In this document: positions 53,605 to 64,000 of the stretch, one piece after another
Position numbering within the stretch: the first letter of the stretch is position 1
Layout: the number at the start of each line of letters is the position of its first letter
Assembly (NCBI RefSeq): GCF_035594125.1
Contig: NC_087173.1
Span: 5,970,486 to 6,034,485, forward strand
DNA length: 64,000 bases
Source of the DNA: Scylla paramamosain
Taxonomy: Eukaryota > Arthropoda > Malacostraca > Decapoda > Portunidae
Direction: 5' to 3'
Position numbers and translations under genes: made by a program
Notes under the pieces: model-generated
Database searches by the model: none
What the model saw: only the letters and a program-made list of their open reading frames with translations
What the model was told of the DNA's origin: nothing

Positions 53605-54538
53605 ATATCAGCATTTGTCTTAAGGTCCATAGTTGTTTTGTGTTCATATCTAAAGTAGCAGTGTGTCTTAAAAATGTATCATGTTTTTATCTCAGAAAGT
53701 GACAATTTTACACCAACAAGATGCCTTTATGTAACAATGGAAAAGTTTGTTGTACAATGCAACATATTTTATTTATTTATTTATTTATTTTTATTATTTT
53801 TTTTAATGTTGAAATGGTGTGCTCATGAGATGAAGTTTTTATGTAAGAGGCTAAGAGGAATTTTGAGGTTCCTCCTGGCTACATAAAATTGAATATGAAA
53901 TGGTGATGTTTTTTTTTATACAGAGCCAGATGAGGCCTGGAGAACATAAGTTATAGTTCACCTTGTTCTCTAGAATTGTAAGCTCTTGTAAAACAAAATA
54001 AATGTAGACACATGTATTACTCAGCAGAAAATAGAAACCTAGTAAACTAGGTCCTTTTTTTTATTTCATTTATTTGCAAACAAATACATATTCACTTTAG
54101 CTAGATAGTAGGGCATATGTTTAAAAGAATTTTTGTGTTGAAAATTTAGTGAAATTATATAGAAGTACATAAATGAAAACTGAAAAAATGTGATTGGTTT
54201 TTTTAATGTCTGTTTGTATTTTGATATTCTCAAGTAGTGTGTTCTGCATTCCTTTGTAAACACATAACGAGCAAAAAGCTGTACTAACTTTGGACCTCAT
54301 AGTTTATTGCATGTGCCTCCACCACCTGCCCTATTGGGAAGATTCAGATGCTTTGCCACAGAGCCTCCACAGTTCTTTGTCTACCCCTGACTCAATGAAA
54401 AAAATGGGTTTTGAGATGTTATGGAAATGTGAAATATTCCATTGAAGTTTCACACCAAGTAATAATAGTGACAATGATGATGATACAGGATAAGAAGTTG
54501 TTCCAATTTAGATATAATGAAAAGAATGTAAAGGAATT

Positions 54539-54662
54539 GTAAATTATGTAGCATGCCACATATAAGGGAATCAAGATTTTGAAAGTGTAAGGTATGTAAA
54601 AGATTTGTAAAATATGTAGCATATGCCACATTTAAGGGGAATCAAGGTTATGAAAGTGTAAG
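54539..54662. repeat. Two-copy tandem duplication, about 70-bp unit
   Basis: Copies at about 54539-54592 and 54607-54662 share TATGTAGCAT, GCCACAT, AGGGGAATCAAG or AGGGAATCAAG, and TGAAAGTGTAAG with small indels. Confidence 0.75.
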
Positions 54663-54826
54663 CTGCACATATGTTAATAGTATGAAATTCTAAGACGTGA
54701 TTTGTAATATATACAGTGCAATATTGTTCATTCTGGTAATGGTAGACATTTGTAGACAATTTGTTGAAAGTTTAAGCAGTTTTCATTTATAGTTTAATTT
54801 TTTTAAAAGATTCTCCATGCATGATG

Positions 54827-54832
<6 letters not shown>

Positions 54833-54915
<83 letters not shown>
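54833..54915. repeat. (GA)n microsatellite
   Basis: Pure GA tract of about 83 bp preceded by a short ATG run. Confidence 0.95.
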
Positions 54916-54920
<5 letters not shown>

Positions 54921-55289
54921 CTATCAATGCAAAAAGATCCCTTAAGATTGTAGGTAGTGATGTAAGTAAACATGTATCATTTATTTTGTTAATTGTGTTT
55001 GTTGAACTATGAAAGTGTGTAGAACCAACACTAATTTAGTGTCTCTGTAGCTCTAGTGTGAGCAAGTATTGTTGACAGTGTTGTTGTAAAGTAGATGCTT
55101 GTTCTCTGTACAGTTATCAACTTTGTGCATCATTTATAATTATCTACAGAAATATTACCATGAAGCTCTACTGTAATACCTTGAATTTTATCCAACCTTC
55201 AGTCTCATCAGCAGTAACGTAATGAACATGACTTGGGGGATTCTATCACGATTCAGACATACCTCTCATAAATGGAGGGCTCCACTCAC

Positions 55290-55650
55290 ACAACCTTGTT
55301 AGATATAGTAAAATCAAAAGCTTTTTCAATTCATCAACTCCCCTCCTTTAATTATCTTCAGTTTTATGAGATTTCAAAACAATGTTGTATTGCTTTTAAT
55401 ATTCTACCATTATTTTCATTGTTACTGCTCTTTTCAACTTGCTGACTGCATGTCTGCCCTGCTACACAAGACTTTATACATACTTATTTTCTCCTCTATT
55501 CTGTCCACCTCACTATTGCAAGACTTACCTGATTTTTCATTCTTTCATCTCTTTCACTGATAAATTGGAACTCTCTACCTGTTTCTGTTCTTTTACCTTC
55601 CTACAGCTTCAACTACTTAAAGAATTAAGTATTAAGTTATCTCCAAATTA
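55290..55650 (+). pseudogene. Strongly decayed LINE C-terminal copy
   Basis: Nucleotide-level resemblance to the copy at 12705-13090: both have AAATCAAAAGCTTTT, CATCAACTC, CAATGTTG, CTGCATG, ACACAAGACTTT, TATTCTGTCCACCTC and TTCATC-TTTC blocks in the same order. This copy has many substitutions, deletions and stops. Confidence 0.65.
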
Positions 55651-55788
55651 AATTGGCTTACTCATTTGGCAATCTTTTTCTACTGCATTTTTCTCTGGTG
55701 AGGGGCAGTGTAGCAGTTATTTTTTCTTGGCTGGCTTCCTTCACACTTAGAAATAAAAATGCAGACTACTGAGTTGAATTATAGTAAT

Positions 55789-55790
<2 letters not shown>

Positions 55791-55852
<62 letters not shown>

Positions 55853-55887
55853 GTGACAAAAGATAATAATAATAATAATAATAATAT

Positions 55888-55946
<59 letters not shown>
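55791..55946. repeat. (AAT)n microsatellite, interrupted
   Basis: Two AAT blocks (about 55791-55852 and 55864-55946) split by GTGACAAAAG. Confidence 0.94.
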
Positions 55947-55948
<2 letters not shown>

Positions 55949-56187
55949 GTAATATTGTAACATGATGATAGTAATGAAAGTATAGTGATCATAATTTCTA
56001 GAACAGTTCCAGGTACTATCATGATGTGATAAAGATTGCCATAGATTGTACAAATGTTGCCTTCTGTCTGCTTTCATTACCAGCTGTGGAAGAAGCTGTG
56101 GCACAATGGAATCATCTGAGACAAATTAGAAACAATGCTTGAGAGAAACATTGCTAGTTTAAAGACTTTTTGTTTCCTTTAATACTA

Positions 56188-56440
<253 letters not shown>

Positions 56441-56823
56441 TGCAGCAACTCTGTTCCTATCATTTTAGGATGTACTGAATTTTTATTCTAATTTTTCAGT
56501 CTGCATTGTCAATATGCATAGTATATCTGTTTTGTGTGGTCTGTTTTTGAGTAATGATGGGACATACATAGTTATCAACAAACATATACTGAATTAATGA
56601 AAAGGTGTTAATTGTCTATTGGTACATAGTTATTCTCTCCTCGGAGTGACTCCTTCCTCCAGGCATAGGGACTTTCTAATATTGTGAGAAAACCTCCATC
56701 AACCTCTTCCTTTACAAAAAAACTGAATTTCTTAATGAAAATCTAATAATATGTTGTATGTTGATCTTTATCATTATAGGATATATATGGGGAACTTCAA
56801 TATTAGTGAGGTATTGTTAAAAT

Positions 56824-56862
<39 letters not shown>

Positions 56863-58034
56863 ATTTATTTATTTATTTTTTCAAGACAAAGACACAAAAT
56901 AAATTGCGTAAGTGGTAAGTTCAATTGATCAAATCACTACTCACCGAGGCAGGATACTGTAGTACTAAACTGTAGCACAGTAGTTAAGTCATCAAGTCAT
57001 TGTAGTTTTGTTGCAGGATTTTGTCAGCCAGTAAAAGTAAAATATGATTAACCACCAAACTTGTTTGTCAAATGCTGAGGAAAACCTGTAAAATGTAAGG
57101 CAATGAATAATGCAGTATACTGTACTGGTATATCTTTACAGTATATAGATTACGTAGACAGTTTAATCTTTAATGATTGTTCACACACCCCTATTGTATA
57201 TAATTATTTTGGATTAGTAATTAGTAACATACAATAAAAATTAGATTATACATATTAACCTTATCAACTGTTTGTATCCTACGTCAGGTAAAAGAAAGAA
57301 ATCAGCTGGAATATCTTTAACCATGCGGTAAACAGCAGGGCTTATCAAATTTCCGTACTCTTGGGTATTTTATTTTATTTATTTTTATTTATTAAAAAAA
57401 ATCTTTATTAGGATTCACATTTACCTGATCCACAACAATTATCACCGTGTAATATGTCAAGCAGTGCATAATGCCCCATTGCAAATTCTTTTAAAAATTC
57501 CCTAGTGGTCCCTGACATTGAAACGAACACGGGGAAGGCTCCAAGAATCCAGTAAGCCTACACGTGGTGATTCGTATACAATACAACACGTTCTTGCCCA
57601 CGTGTTCAGTATTCAGTTATCATTAAATTCATAACTTTGCCAAATGCTCATTTAAAGCGCGCACTGCACTATTAACCTATTCAGTCATCTTGCATATTAT
57701 CTGAGATGCAATTTCTTCCTGTGTCCTTAAATTAAACTTATTAATCTTAAACCCATTTACTTCTTGCCCTGTTTTGATAGTTTAATTCCAAGAATTTAGA
57801 GAGTACATCTGCCTTGTTGTATCCCGTAGGACTTAAATATTCACATCAAATTTGTTAGTGTCATATGTAATAATATCTGAAATCGTAAATTATTACTTCA
57901 TATGTCGTCATTGCTATATATCCCTTACAAAAATAAGAAAAGATACTTGAAGCGTCCAATAATTTATATAATAAACGAAAAAAAAAAAAGTCCAAGTGTC
58001 ACAATCAGCTGTTGCGCTCAAAATTTCTCCCGGT

Positions 58035-59532
58035 TGCCGCCACTGAGCATGCGCACTTTATCGAGGAGAGAGCATCAAAACATTGTCCAGGTATTTTGGA
58101 TGTTTTACCTATTTATCGACAATTTACTATTGCTTCATTGTATGTGGATGTGTAAGGATAGGAATGGAACAAGTAAACAAGGATAATGAGTGATAACAGA
58201 GCACCAAAATGTATTCCTTGTTCAGATGTGGTCCTACAGCCATGTTTTATATCTATGTATTTTACGTTTTATCAACATCGCTATGGACTCTTATTGATAA
58301 ATAACTAGTGCTCCATTGTCTGTGGAATAGATTACAATAGGAATAGAGCAAATAAACAAGAGAGATAAGTATAACATTTGGTACAGATGATTTTTGCAGT
58401 TTCAACCAATACTTCCCCACCGTTTCCCACCCCCCCCCACCTTCCCCCGCATAAGGTAAACTAACCTAACCAAACATTTTGTAACCCCCTAACTGGAACC
58501 TCCTGAAACTCCCTCCCCCCTCCATGAAGTAAACTAATTATTAATTTCCTACGGGGTAAAATAGGGCTAGAAATGCTCCAAACAGTGAGATGTGGATCCT
58601 GCAAAGGGCTATAGTTATGGTGTATTGGTTGAAACAGCAATAAAATGTGGTTTTTAATGTTTCGTTGTTTCCTACTCTATCATTCTAAAGACTGTCATTA
58701 TTTTACAAAGAAGAATGAGAAATGCTTAGATGTACAGTTATTGGGGCAATGAAAGTTGATAGACCATTAAAGTTATGTTTGTGCTGTCTCATGAAACACG
58801 TTTAAGAAAGCACATGACTGCCACGTCAAACACAGAAATAAAGGCAGGCAACAACATCTGGATTGATTAGTAATGAACACGTGAACAGTCTTGTTGGTGA
58901 GTTGGTGTTAATCGTCAGGTCCTCAGAATAAAGGAAGAAATGGCAATTCTGTGCAACAGTTATGGACCATTCTGAAACAAAATTCTAACTTCTATGTACT
59001 CTCATCCATTCTCCCCAATACCCTCAAAGCCTCCTTTTACACATCACCATGAGATTTTCCATTCTCTAACCTTAGTTGGTATTACTCTCTGGAAAAAGTT
59101 TTCTTTACCTATATACATACATTCTATAGTATTCATTCTATAGTATTTTGCAATTTGTGTAACTCTAGTTTTTCCTTAATAGTGCATAGTCTGTAAATAT
59201 CTTCCCAAAATTAAATAATTGACAATAGCAGCAACATGGGATACTTATGATTGTTACTTGTTTCAATGAAGGCAGACAAAACAATCCTTTGACTGGTAAT
59301 GGATAAAGAAAAAAGAAAATGTAAATCTGCAGATTCAGTAATTGCAGCATCAGTGCTAATACTTATAAGTTTTGTTCTTTTGGCCTTCAGATCATGCTTC
59401 ACCATGGTAAAGATCAGTGGCTCCACCTTAATCACATCAGCCGCTGCACAACAAGAGGAAAATATTCAGATTTGGTGGCAGAGCACAAGAAAAGTGGCAT
59501 ATGGAAATCTACTCAAAATCTTGTGGTTGAAG
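58035..59532 (+). CDS. Candidate two-exon 5' part of an unrecognised gene
   Basis: A possible first exon, 58049-58090, begins at ATGCGCACTTTATCG and ends at CCAG followed by GTATTT, giving MRTLSRREHQNIVQ in phase 0. A second exon, 59391-59532, follows a TTTGGCCTTCAG acceptor, opens in phase 0 and ends at GTTGAAG before GTAAGT. It encodes IMLHHGKDQWLHLNHI, then SRCTTRGKYSDLVAEHKKSG and IWKSTQNLVVE. The composition is like real protein, not repeat-derived. The first-exon region is GC-richer and contains GAGCATGCGCAC, similar to an NRF1-type promoter site. I do not recognise the family. The first-exon donor is weak and downstream exons were not found, so the gene may be false or continue to the right. 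Confidence 0.35.
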
Positions 59533-60234
59533 GTAAGTTGTGGTTCCTTGCTTTTACTAATGCAATATGTACCACTTTACTTGCATTGTGGATTACTTAA
59601 ATCTGACTGATAGCTTTTATTCTGATTAAGTATATAATAAATTTACGGTATTATGTAGTTCATGGTTTATTGCTCTTCAAGTAGCTGTATATAAAATTCT
59701 GTAACAAGTGGTTTCACATAGTTAGGGCCTAAGAGTGTCATAATGTTTTTGACTACAGGATGGAAAGATGCTGGAGAGAAATAGATCTAACTCCTGCACC
59801 TAGCTATTGCTGTTTCCTGTAAGGCTTTGACTGCATAGATTGTACACAAAAAGTGATCAGTTAATGCTGTGCGGTGCCACTGGAGTACTTAGCAAACTGG
59901 AGAGGGAAATAAAGAGGCGGGAACTCAATATATATTGTTATGTGCAGCAGAATAGAGGACAAATAAGTAAGAACAGAGGAGTGGGAAGGAGAAAGATAAA
60001 GAGGATAAGAAAGAGCAAAAGTGAGAAGTGGACGGGACAAGTAGCTGATGCATAAAGCTGTGCTGGAGTTTATCGTAAAACTTTGTATGACTTAAAAGTT
60101 GATCTTCCCCACTTAATTTCTCCCTCTCCCTTTCCTTCATGAAAGTTGAAATTAATAGATCATATAGCTGAAGAGTTGCTCTTTCTCTCATGAAATAATT
60201 AGTTTTCAACCAGCTTTTCAAATAATTTTATTGA

Positions 60235-60830
60235 ATTTTAAAACATAAGTGTTTAGCTTGGGAGGGAGAGCAACCCAGCGAGTGAAGGTGAGGTGTGCAG
60301 CAGGACCTTCAACTACCCCAAGTGCTCCAATTTCCCCTCCCTCTCCTTCCCTCCCAGTCCTCTAACCTGTACCTGGCATCACCAGGGCAAGCCAGTGACA
60401 TTTTCCAAGTGCCTTGCCTTTCAATATATTAGCAACAAGGCCAACCCAATGTCCCTGTGGCTAATCAAATTCAGCTGCATTCTTCTCAAACCTCCTGAAC
60501 CAGTCTGTCACCTTCCTTTCATCAAACTCAGGTATCAGTTTCAAACTTCACTCTGATTCTCTACTATATCTTCCTTCACTCTTCCTCTATGCAAACCATG
60601 AGGTGGATTAACCTCTACTTGTGTGTTCTCCAACTCAGATATTCTGTTCTTCTCAGCCTCTTCCTCTCTCTCTGCCTCAAATATCTTCATCTTCTCCCTC
60701 TCACACATCCTCATCTCTTTCCCCTTCTCTGCCTCAAGCCTTTTGCCTTCCCTTATCTCCTCAGCTTTCAATCTCCTTGCAGTAAAGTTTTCATTCTGAG
60801 ACCAAGATATTTCTGGTTTGTAGTTCAAGC
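60235..60830 (-). pseudogene. Decayed gag-like region of an LTR-type retroelement
   Basis: On the minus strand from 60828 there is a charged coiled-coil frame (KAEEIREGKRLEAEKGKE, then MKIFEAEREEEAEKNR) of the type found before the gag core in arthropod LTR retroelements. At about 60530 the frame shifts, and the next segment reads IPEFDERKVTDWFRRFEKNA, then an in-frame stop at about 60461, then HWVGLVANILKGKAL. That order resembles a retrotransposon gag core. The frameshift and stop show it is inactive, and no pol region was seen on either side. Confidence 0.6.
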
Positions 60831-61099
60831 TGTAACATTCCAGGTCTTGTGTTGCTTTGGTATTTTAGTGTGTTGACCAATAATTGTGTATTGTTTGCTT
60901 TTTGTGAGACTTGTCCACTCTTCCAGATAGCCACAGCCTCTCAGCATGGCCAGCCTGACCAGCCATCCCCTAATAGCACATCCCCCACCTCACCCCTCAC
61001 TGAATCATGGTGATGTAAGGGGACTACCGCTAGAGGCACACATGTCAAGTCAGGTAACAATAACATTGGTGGTATTTCTGTATAGGAGTTTGCCTGGTC

Positions 61100-62172
61100 C
61101 TAAAATTAACTAGATGTTCTGAGTATAGTAGTAATTTGGTATTCTCTAAATACTTTTATTAATTTTGGGTACAAAACATGTTATCTTGGGTTATGTGTGG
61201 CTGCTTTGTACAACTGCATTAACCTTTTTACTGGTATGGTAATTTTTTGCTAATCTTTTTGACATTAGAAATTGTTTGGGTGGAGACACAGGAGAGAAAA
61301 GAGAAGAAATAGAGAGTTAGCTTTTTATGTCTATGTTGCAGAAATATTTACAAGAGCTCAGCACAAGAAGTGTCAAAAAAAGTGATATGCATTGAAGTAG
61401 GAAATTTGCATAGCAGTGAAAGTTAAACTTTATATTCTATGAAATGTATCAGTCATTTCCAGTCATTTCTTTTTGGTCTTGGCAGAGCTCTTAATTGTTA
61501 GATGTCTGTATGAACTTTATCTTTTGAATATTCTATTAACATTAATATTTGGATGTGAAAGGATGTGTTCAGTGTGAAGCCACCATTCTGTGTCTTTTTT
61601 TGTCTCTTTATTTCATTCTTTTCTTATGTTTCCGTTTCCTTACAAGTTCTCTCTCTCTCCGTCACATTTCCTATGAGGTGTTTGTGTGTCTTTACTTTGT
61701 AAGGTGTATCTCAGACTTGCTATATAATATTTGTAGCTTCCTTTTTTCAATTCAGTTTGTTCAAGACATCTTAAAATAATAAAGGATCCTTTTAGTTTTA
61801 AATGAAAGAGAAGAATGAATAGATAAAAAAGTTATTCTTTTATTATTTTATATCTAATACATACATTGTAGTAGTATAACATTATCTCAACAAATAGGAT
61901 AAAGTGTGCACCAACTAGTAGTGCGTTTAACCATCAATCACTGTTTCAGCAATGGATCTCCACAGAGGCTCACTGGAGGTACCAACAGAGGAGGGGCATA
62001 GGCTCACTGGAGACACTGACTGAGAGGAGGGATATCACAGGTGCATAATATGTGAGTCTGCTATGTGTAAACATACTTCTGGTATGAGAGGGAATGTGTA
62101 TGTAAGGGAAGAGGCTGTGGAAAGTGACTGTGGGGTTTGTAAACATACTGTGGGGGACATCCTGTGGGTCTG

Positions 62173-62232
<60 letters not shown>

Positions 62233-64000
62233 CCTTCTGCAGGATCCTTGGCTTCTGATTGGTCAGAAAGAACACTGCTGTGCACCTGCACATTTCCCCT
62301 GGTGCCTCCCAGCACCAGGTCACATGTTGGTTGTTCCAGTAATGGTTTTGTGTTATGTGGCTTAGCTTGCTTTGCATTCAATACAGACTATTTCATTTTT
62401 GATATCCTGAGTTTTAGCAAAGATTGCAAAAATAGCTAAAACAAATATTTAAGTTTTTGCAATTTCTTAAGACTAGAATAACTGGCAACTTTCAGTAATG
62501 CCCTATGATTGCTGTATTCAGCAGCACACAAAGGCATTCTGAATAAATTACTTCATCCTATGGAAGAAAAACTTCCTGAACATAATGGTGTGACCAGTGT
62601 GTGGAGAAAACATTGGAGTTATTCATAAGAGAATTTCACACCACCCAATTGTGTGTAAGTAGAGTCCTTTTATAAATACCTGTATTTTATTTGAAATTTT
62701 ATCCACAATCTGATCACACCGATGTGTTCTGGATTTTTTTTTTCTAAAAGATGAATTATTTAAATTCAGAATGCCTTCATGTGCTACTAAAAATGGCAAT
62801 CACATAAGTAAAATATTCTAAAAATTATGTTGCAGGTTTCCACTTACATTCATCATAATTTTAAGCGAAGTTCTGTAAACACATCTTCATTCTGCAAGTG
62901 TCAGGATACTAATTAAAATTGTCTACCTTGTATATAAAACAAGCTAAGGCACATAATAAGCCATACCAATGGAGCATGTGATGTGTAGCCTACCACTGAG
63001 TCAGTGAAGGGAAGGTGCAGCCACTCAGTGCTGTACCTTCTTATTGGACTGAGCCAAGGATCCAGCTGAAATAATCCCAGAGCTTGTGAAAACTGCCTGT
63101 GTCAGCCTGGCTTCTTGAAGCTTTTCTTGCAGTCAGTTCGTCTTTTCTTAACACTTTCATCTAACCTGGTGTTCCTCTTGGTTTCCATGTGCAATTTCAA
63201 GGGCAGTGATCTTCAACCTGGCATCCCTCAATGTGTTCTCTTCCTTGGATGTCCCCCTGGTGCAAAGACAGAAGTGTTAGCATTGGTATGTCAAATCTTA
63301 GCTCTGTATATTCAAACCCATTTACATATACTTGTTACAGATCCCTACCACTTCTTGTTCAACTCTTAAAGGAAAAATAAGGATGCTAACTGGAAGGAAA
63401 ATAAGGATGATACTGGAATTATAACACTGGAAAGAAAAATATGGATGGTAACTGGAATTATAACACTGGAGATAACTTGAGCCTCCCCCATTTCCAGGGG
63501 ATTATCAGCTGGGTCAGACAGAAACTTACAAGACTGCAGCATTGTGGGTCCTCCTCCAACCTTCCAACCTTCCTAGAAGTTTAAGATGATGCTCTGGTCT
63601 TCCCTCAGTGGTCCTTGGTGGTGTGGTCCTGTCTTCCTGCAGTCCTCATTGTCATCCTCCCTTCCTGCAAGACAATTCCTGGTTATACAAAATAAATATA
63701 AAAGCTATACTGTGCTGTTTCTATCATCTTATATCATTCTACTCCAGTTTCCTGCAAACAATTCTTAGTTATACAAAACAATAAACTTACAAACTCTACC
63801 ACACTATCTCTTACCATCCTATTGGGATGATCATTGGATCATTCCAATCCGGATGGTTATTTCTTAACACACTGTAGTAATAAAAAACAGCATAGATGAG
63901 ACTTAAAACTAAGCAAGAGTTTGTTACAGAGATAGGCAAGCCATGGGATTAAGGGTTGTGTTCTGAAACATTTCATTGCCTTACATGAACGCCATTGCTG
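61100..64000. other. Intergenic region, no gene recognised
   Basis: No coding feature I can support. A GA tract of about 55 bp lies at 62175-62229. Around 63360-63480 there are short imperfect repeats of AAGGATG-, TAACTGGAA- and TAACACTGGA-type words. The open frames are short and unsupported. Confidence 0.5.

Noticed and set aside
58425..58530. Interstitial telomere-like CCTAACC motifs and C-rich run
   Set aside because: Only two units of a CTAACC-type word are present, which is too few to call a telomeric repeat; the rest is a C-rich low-complexity stretch.
60541..60828. Charged coiled-coil frame as a host gene
   Set aside because: The adjoining gag-core-like segment in a shifted frame, with a stop, points to a decayed retroelement and not to a host gene.
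63115..63369. Open frame with a hydrophobic start as a secreted or membrane protein
   Set aside because: The frame is short, has no splice or family support, and lies in repeat-like intergenic sequence.

Overview
This is a stretch of animal nuclear genome, most likely from a decapod crustacean (a brachyuran crab is my best guess). The evidence is split genes with GT-AG introns, an extreme load of long pure microsatellites (CT/GA, AT, GT/CA, ATT, CTA), and non-LTR retrotransposon fragments of a kind I associate with crab genomes. The species assignment is inference. No bacterial, CRISPR, operon or plasmid feature is present.

Four protein-coding genes can be assembled exon by exon with consistent splice phases. 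(1) mRpS12, mitochondrial small-subunit ribosomal protein S12, minus strand, 3667-6386, four coding exons, 208 aa. (2) AGXT2, mitochondrial alanine-glyoxylate aminotransferase 2, plus strand, 9724-19305, eleven coding exons, 489 aa. It includes a small presequence exon at 9724-9769 separated from the rest by a 4.4 kb intron. (3) RNPC3 (U11/U12 snRNP 65K protein), minus strand, 20371-24718, six coding exons, 482 aa. (4) An MPP7-like p55 MAGUK scaffold (L27-PDZ-SH3-GUK; probable counterpart of insect metro), plus strand, 32684-41924, eleven coding exons plus an optional 27-nt microexon, 566 or 575 aa. mRpS12 and AGXT2 are divergent (both mitochondrial). AGXT2 and RNPC3 converge tail to tail. RNPC3 and the MAGUK gene are divergent.

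Layout: 1-3.4 kb is repeat-rich sequence with no gene seen. 3.7-6.4 kb is mRpS12. 7.55-8.26 kb is an inverted-repeat element. 9.7-19.3 kb is AGXT2, with a minisatellite of about 26 copies and a LINE 3' end in intron 1. 20.4-24.7 kb is RNPC3. 26.3-29.2 kb holds transposon remnants, including a clear 471-bp pogo/Tigger-like element. 32.7-41.9 kb is the MAGUK gene. From 42 to 64 kb no gene could be named. That part holds microsatellites, a decayed LINE reverse-transcriptase piece, a decayed gag-like retroelement, and two exon-like segments (50826-50908; 58049-58090 plus 59391-59532) that may belong to unrecognised genes.

I did not find a clearly novel biological system. The most useful leads are the MAGUK microexon that inserts nine residues into the PDZ ligand-binding loop, the array of CACCC/KLF-like motifs inside AGXT2 intron 1, the two mobile elements with inverted ends, the candidate unknown gene at 58-59.5 kb, and a GT-microsatellite repeat duplicated together with its flanks.
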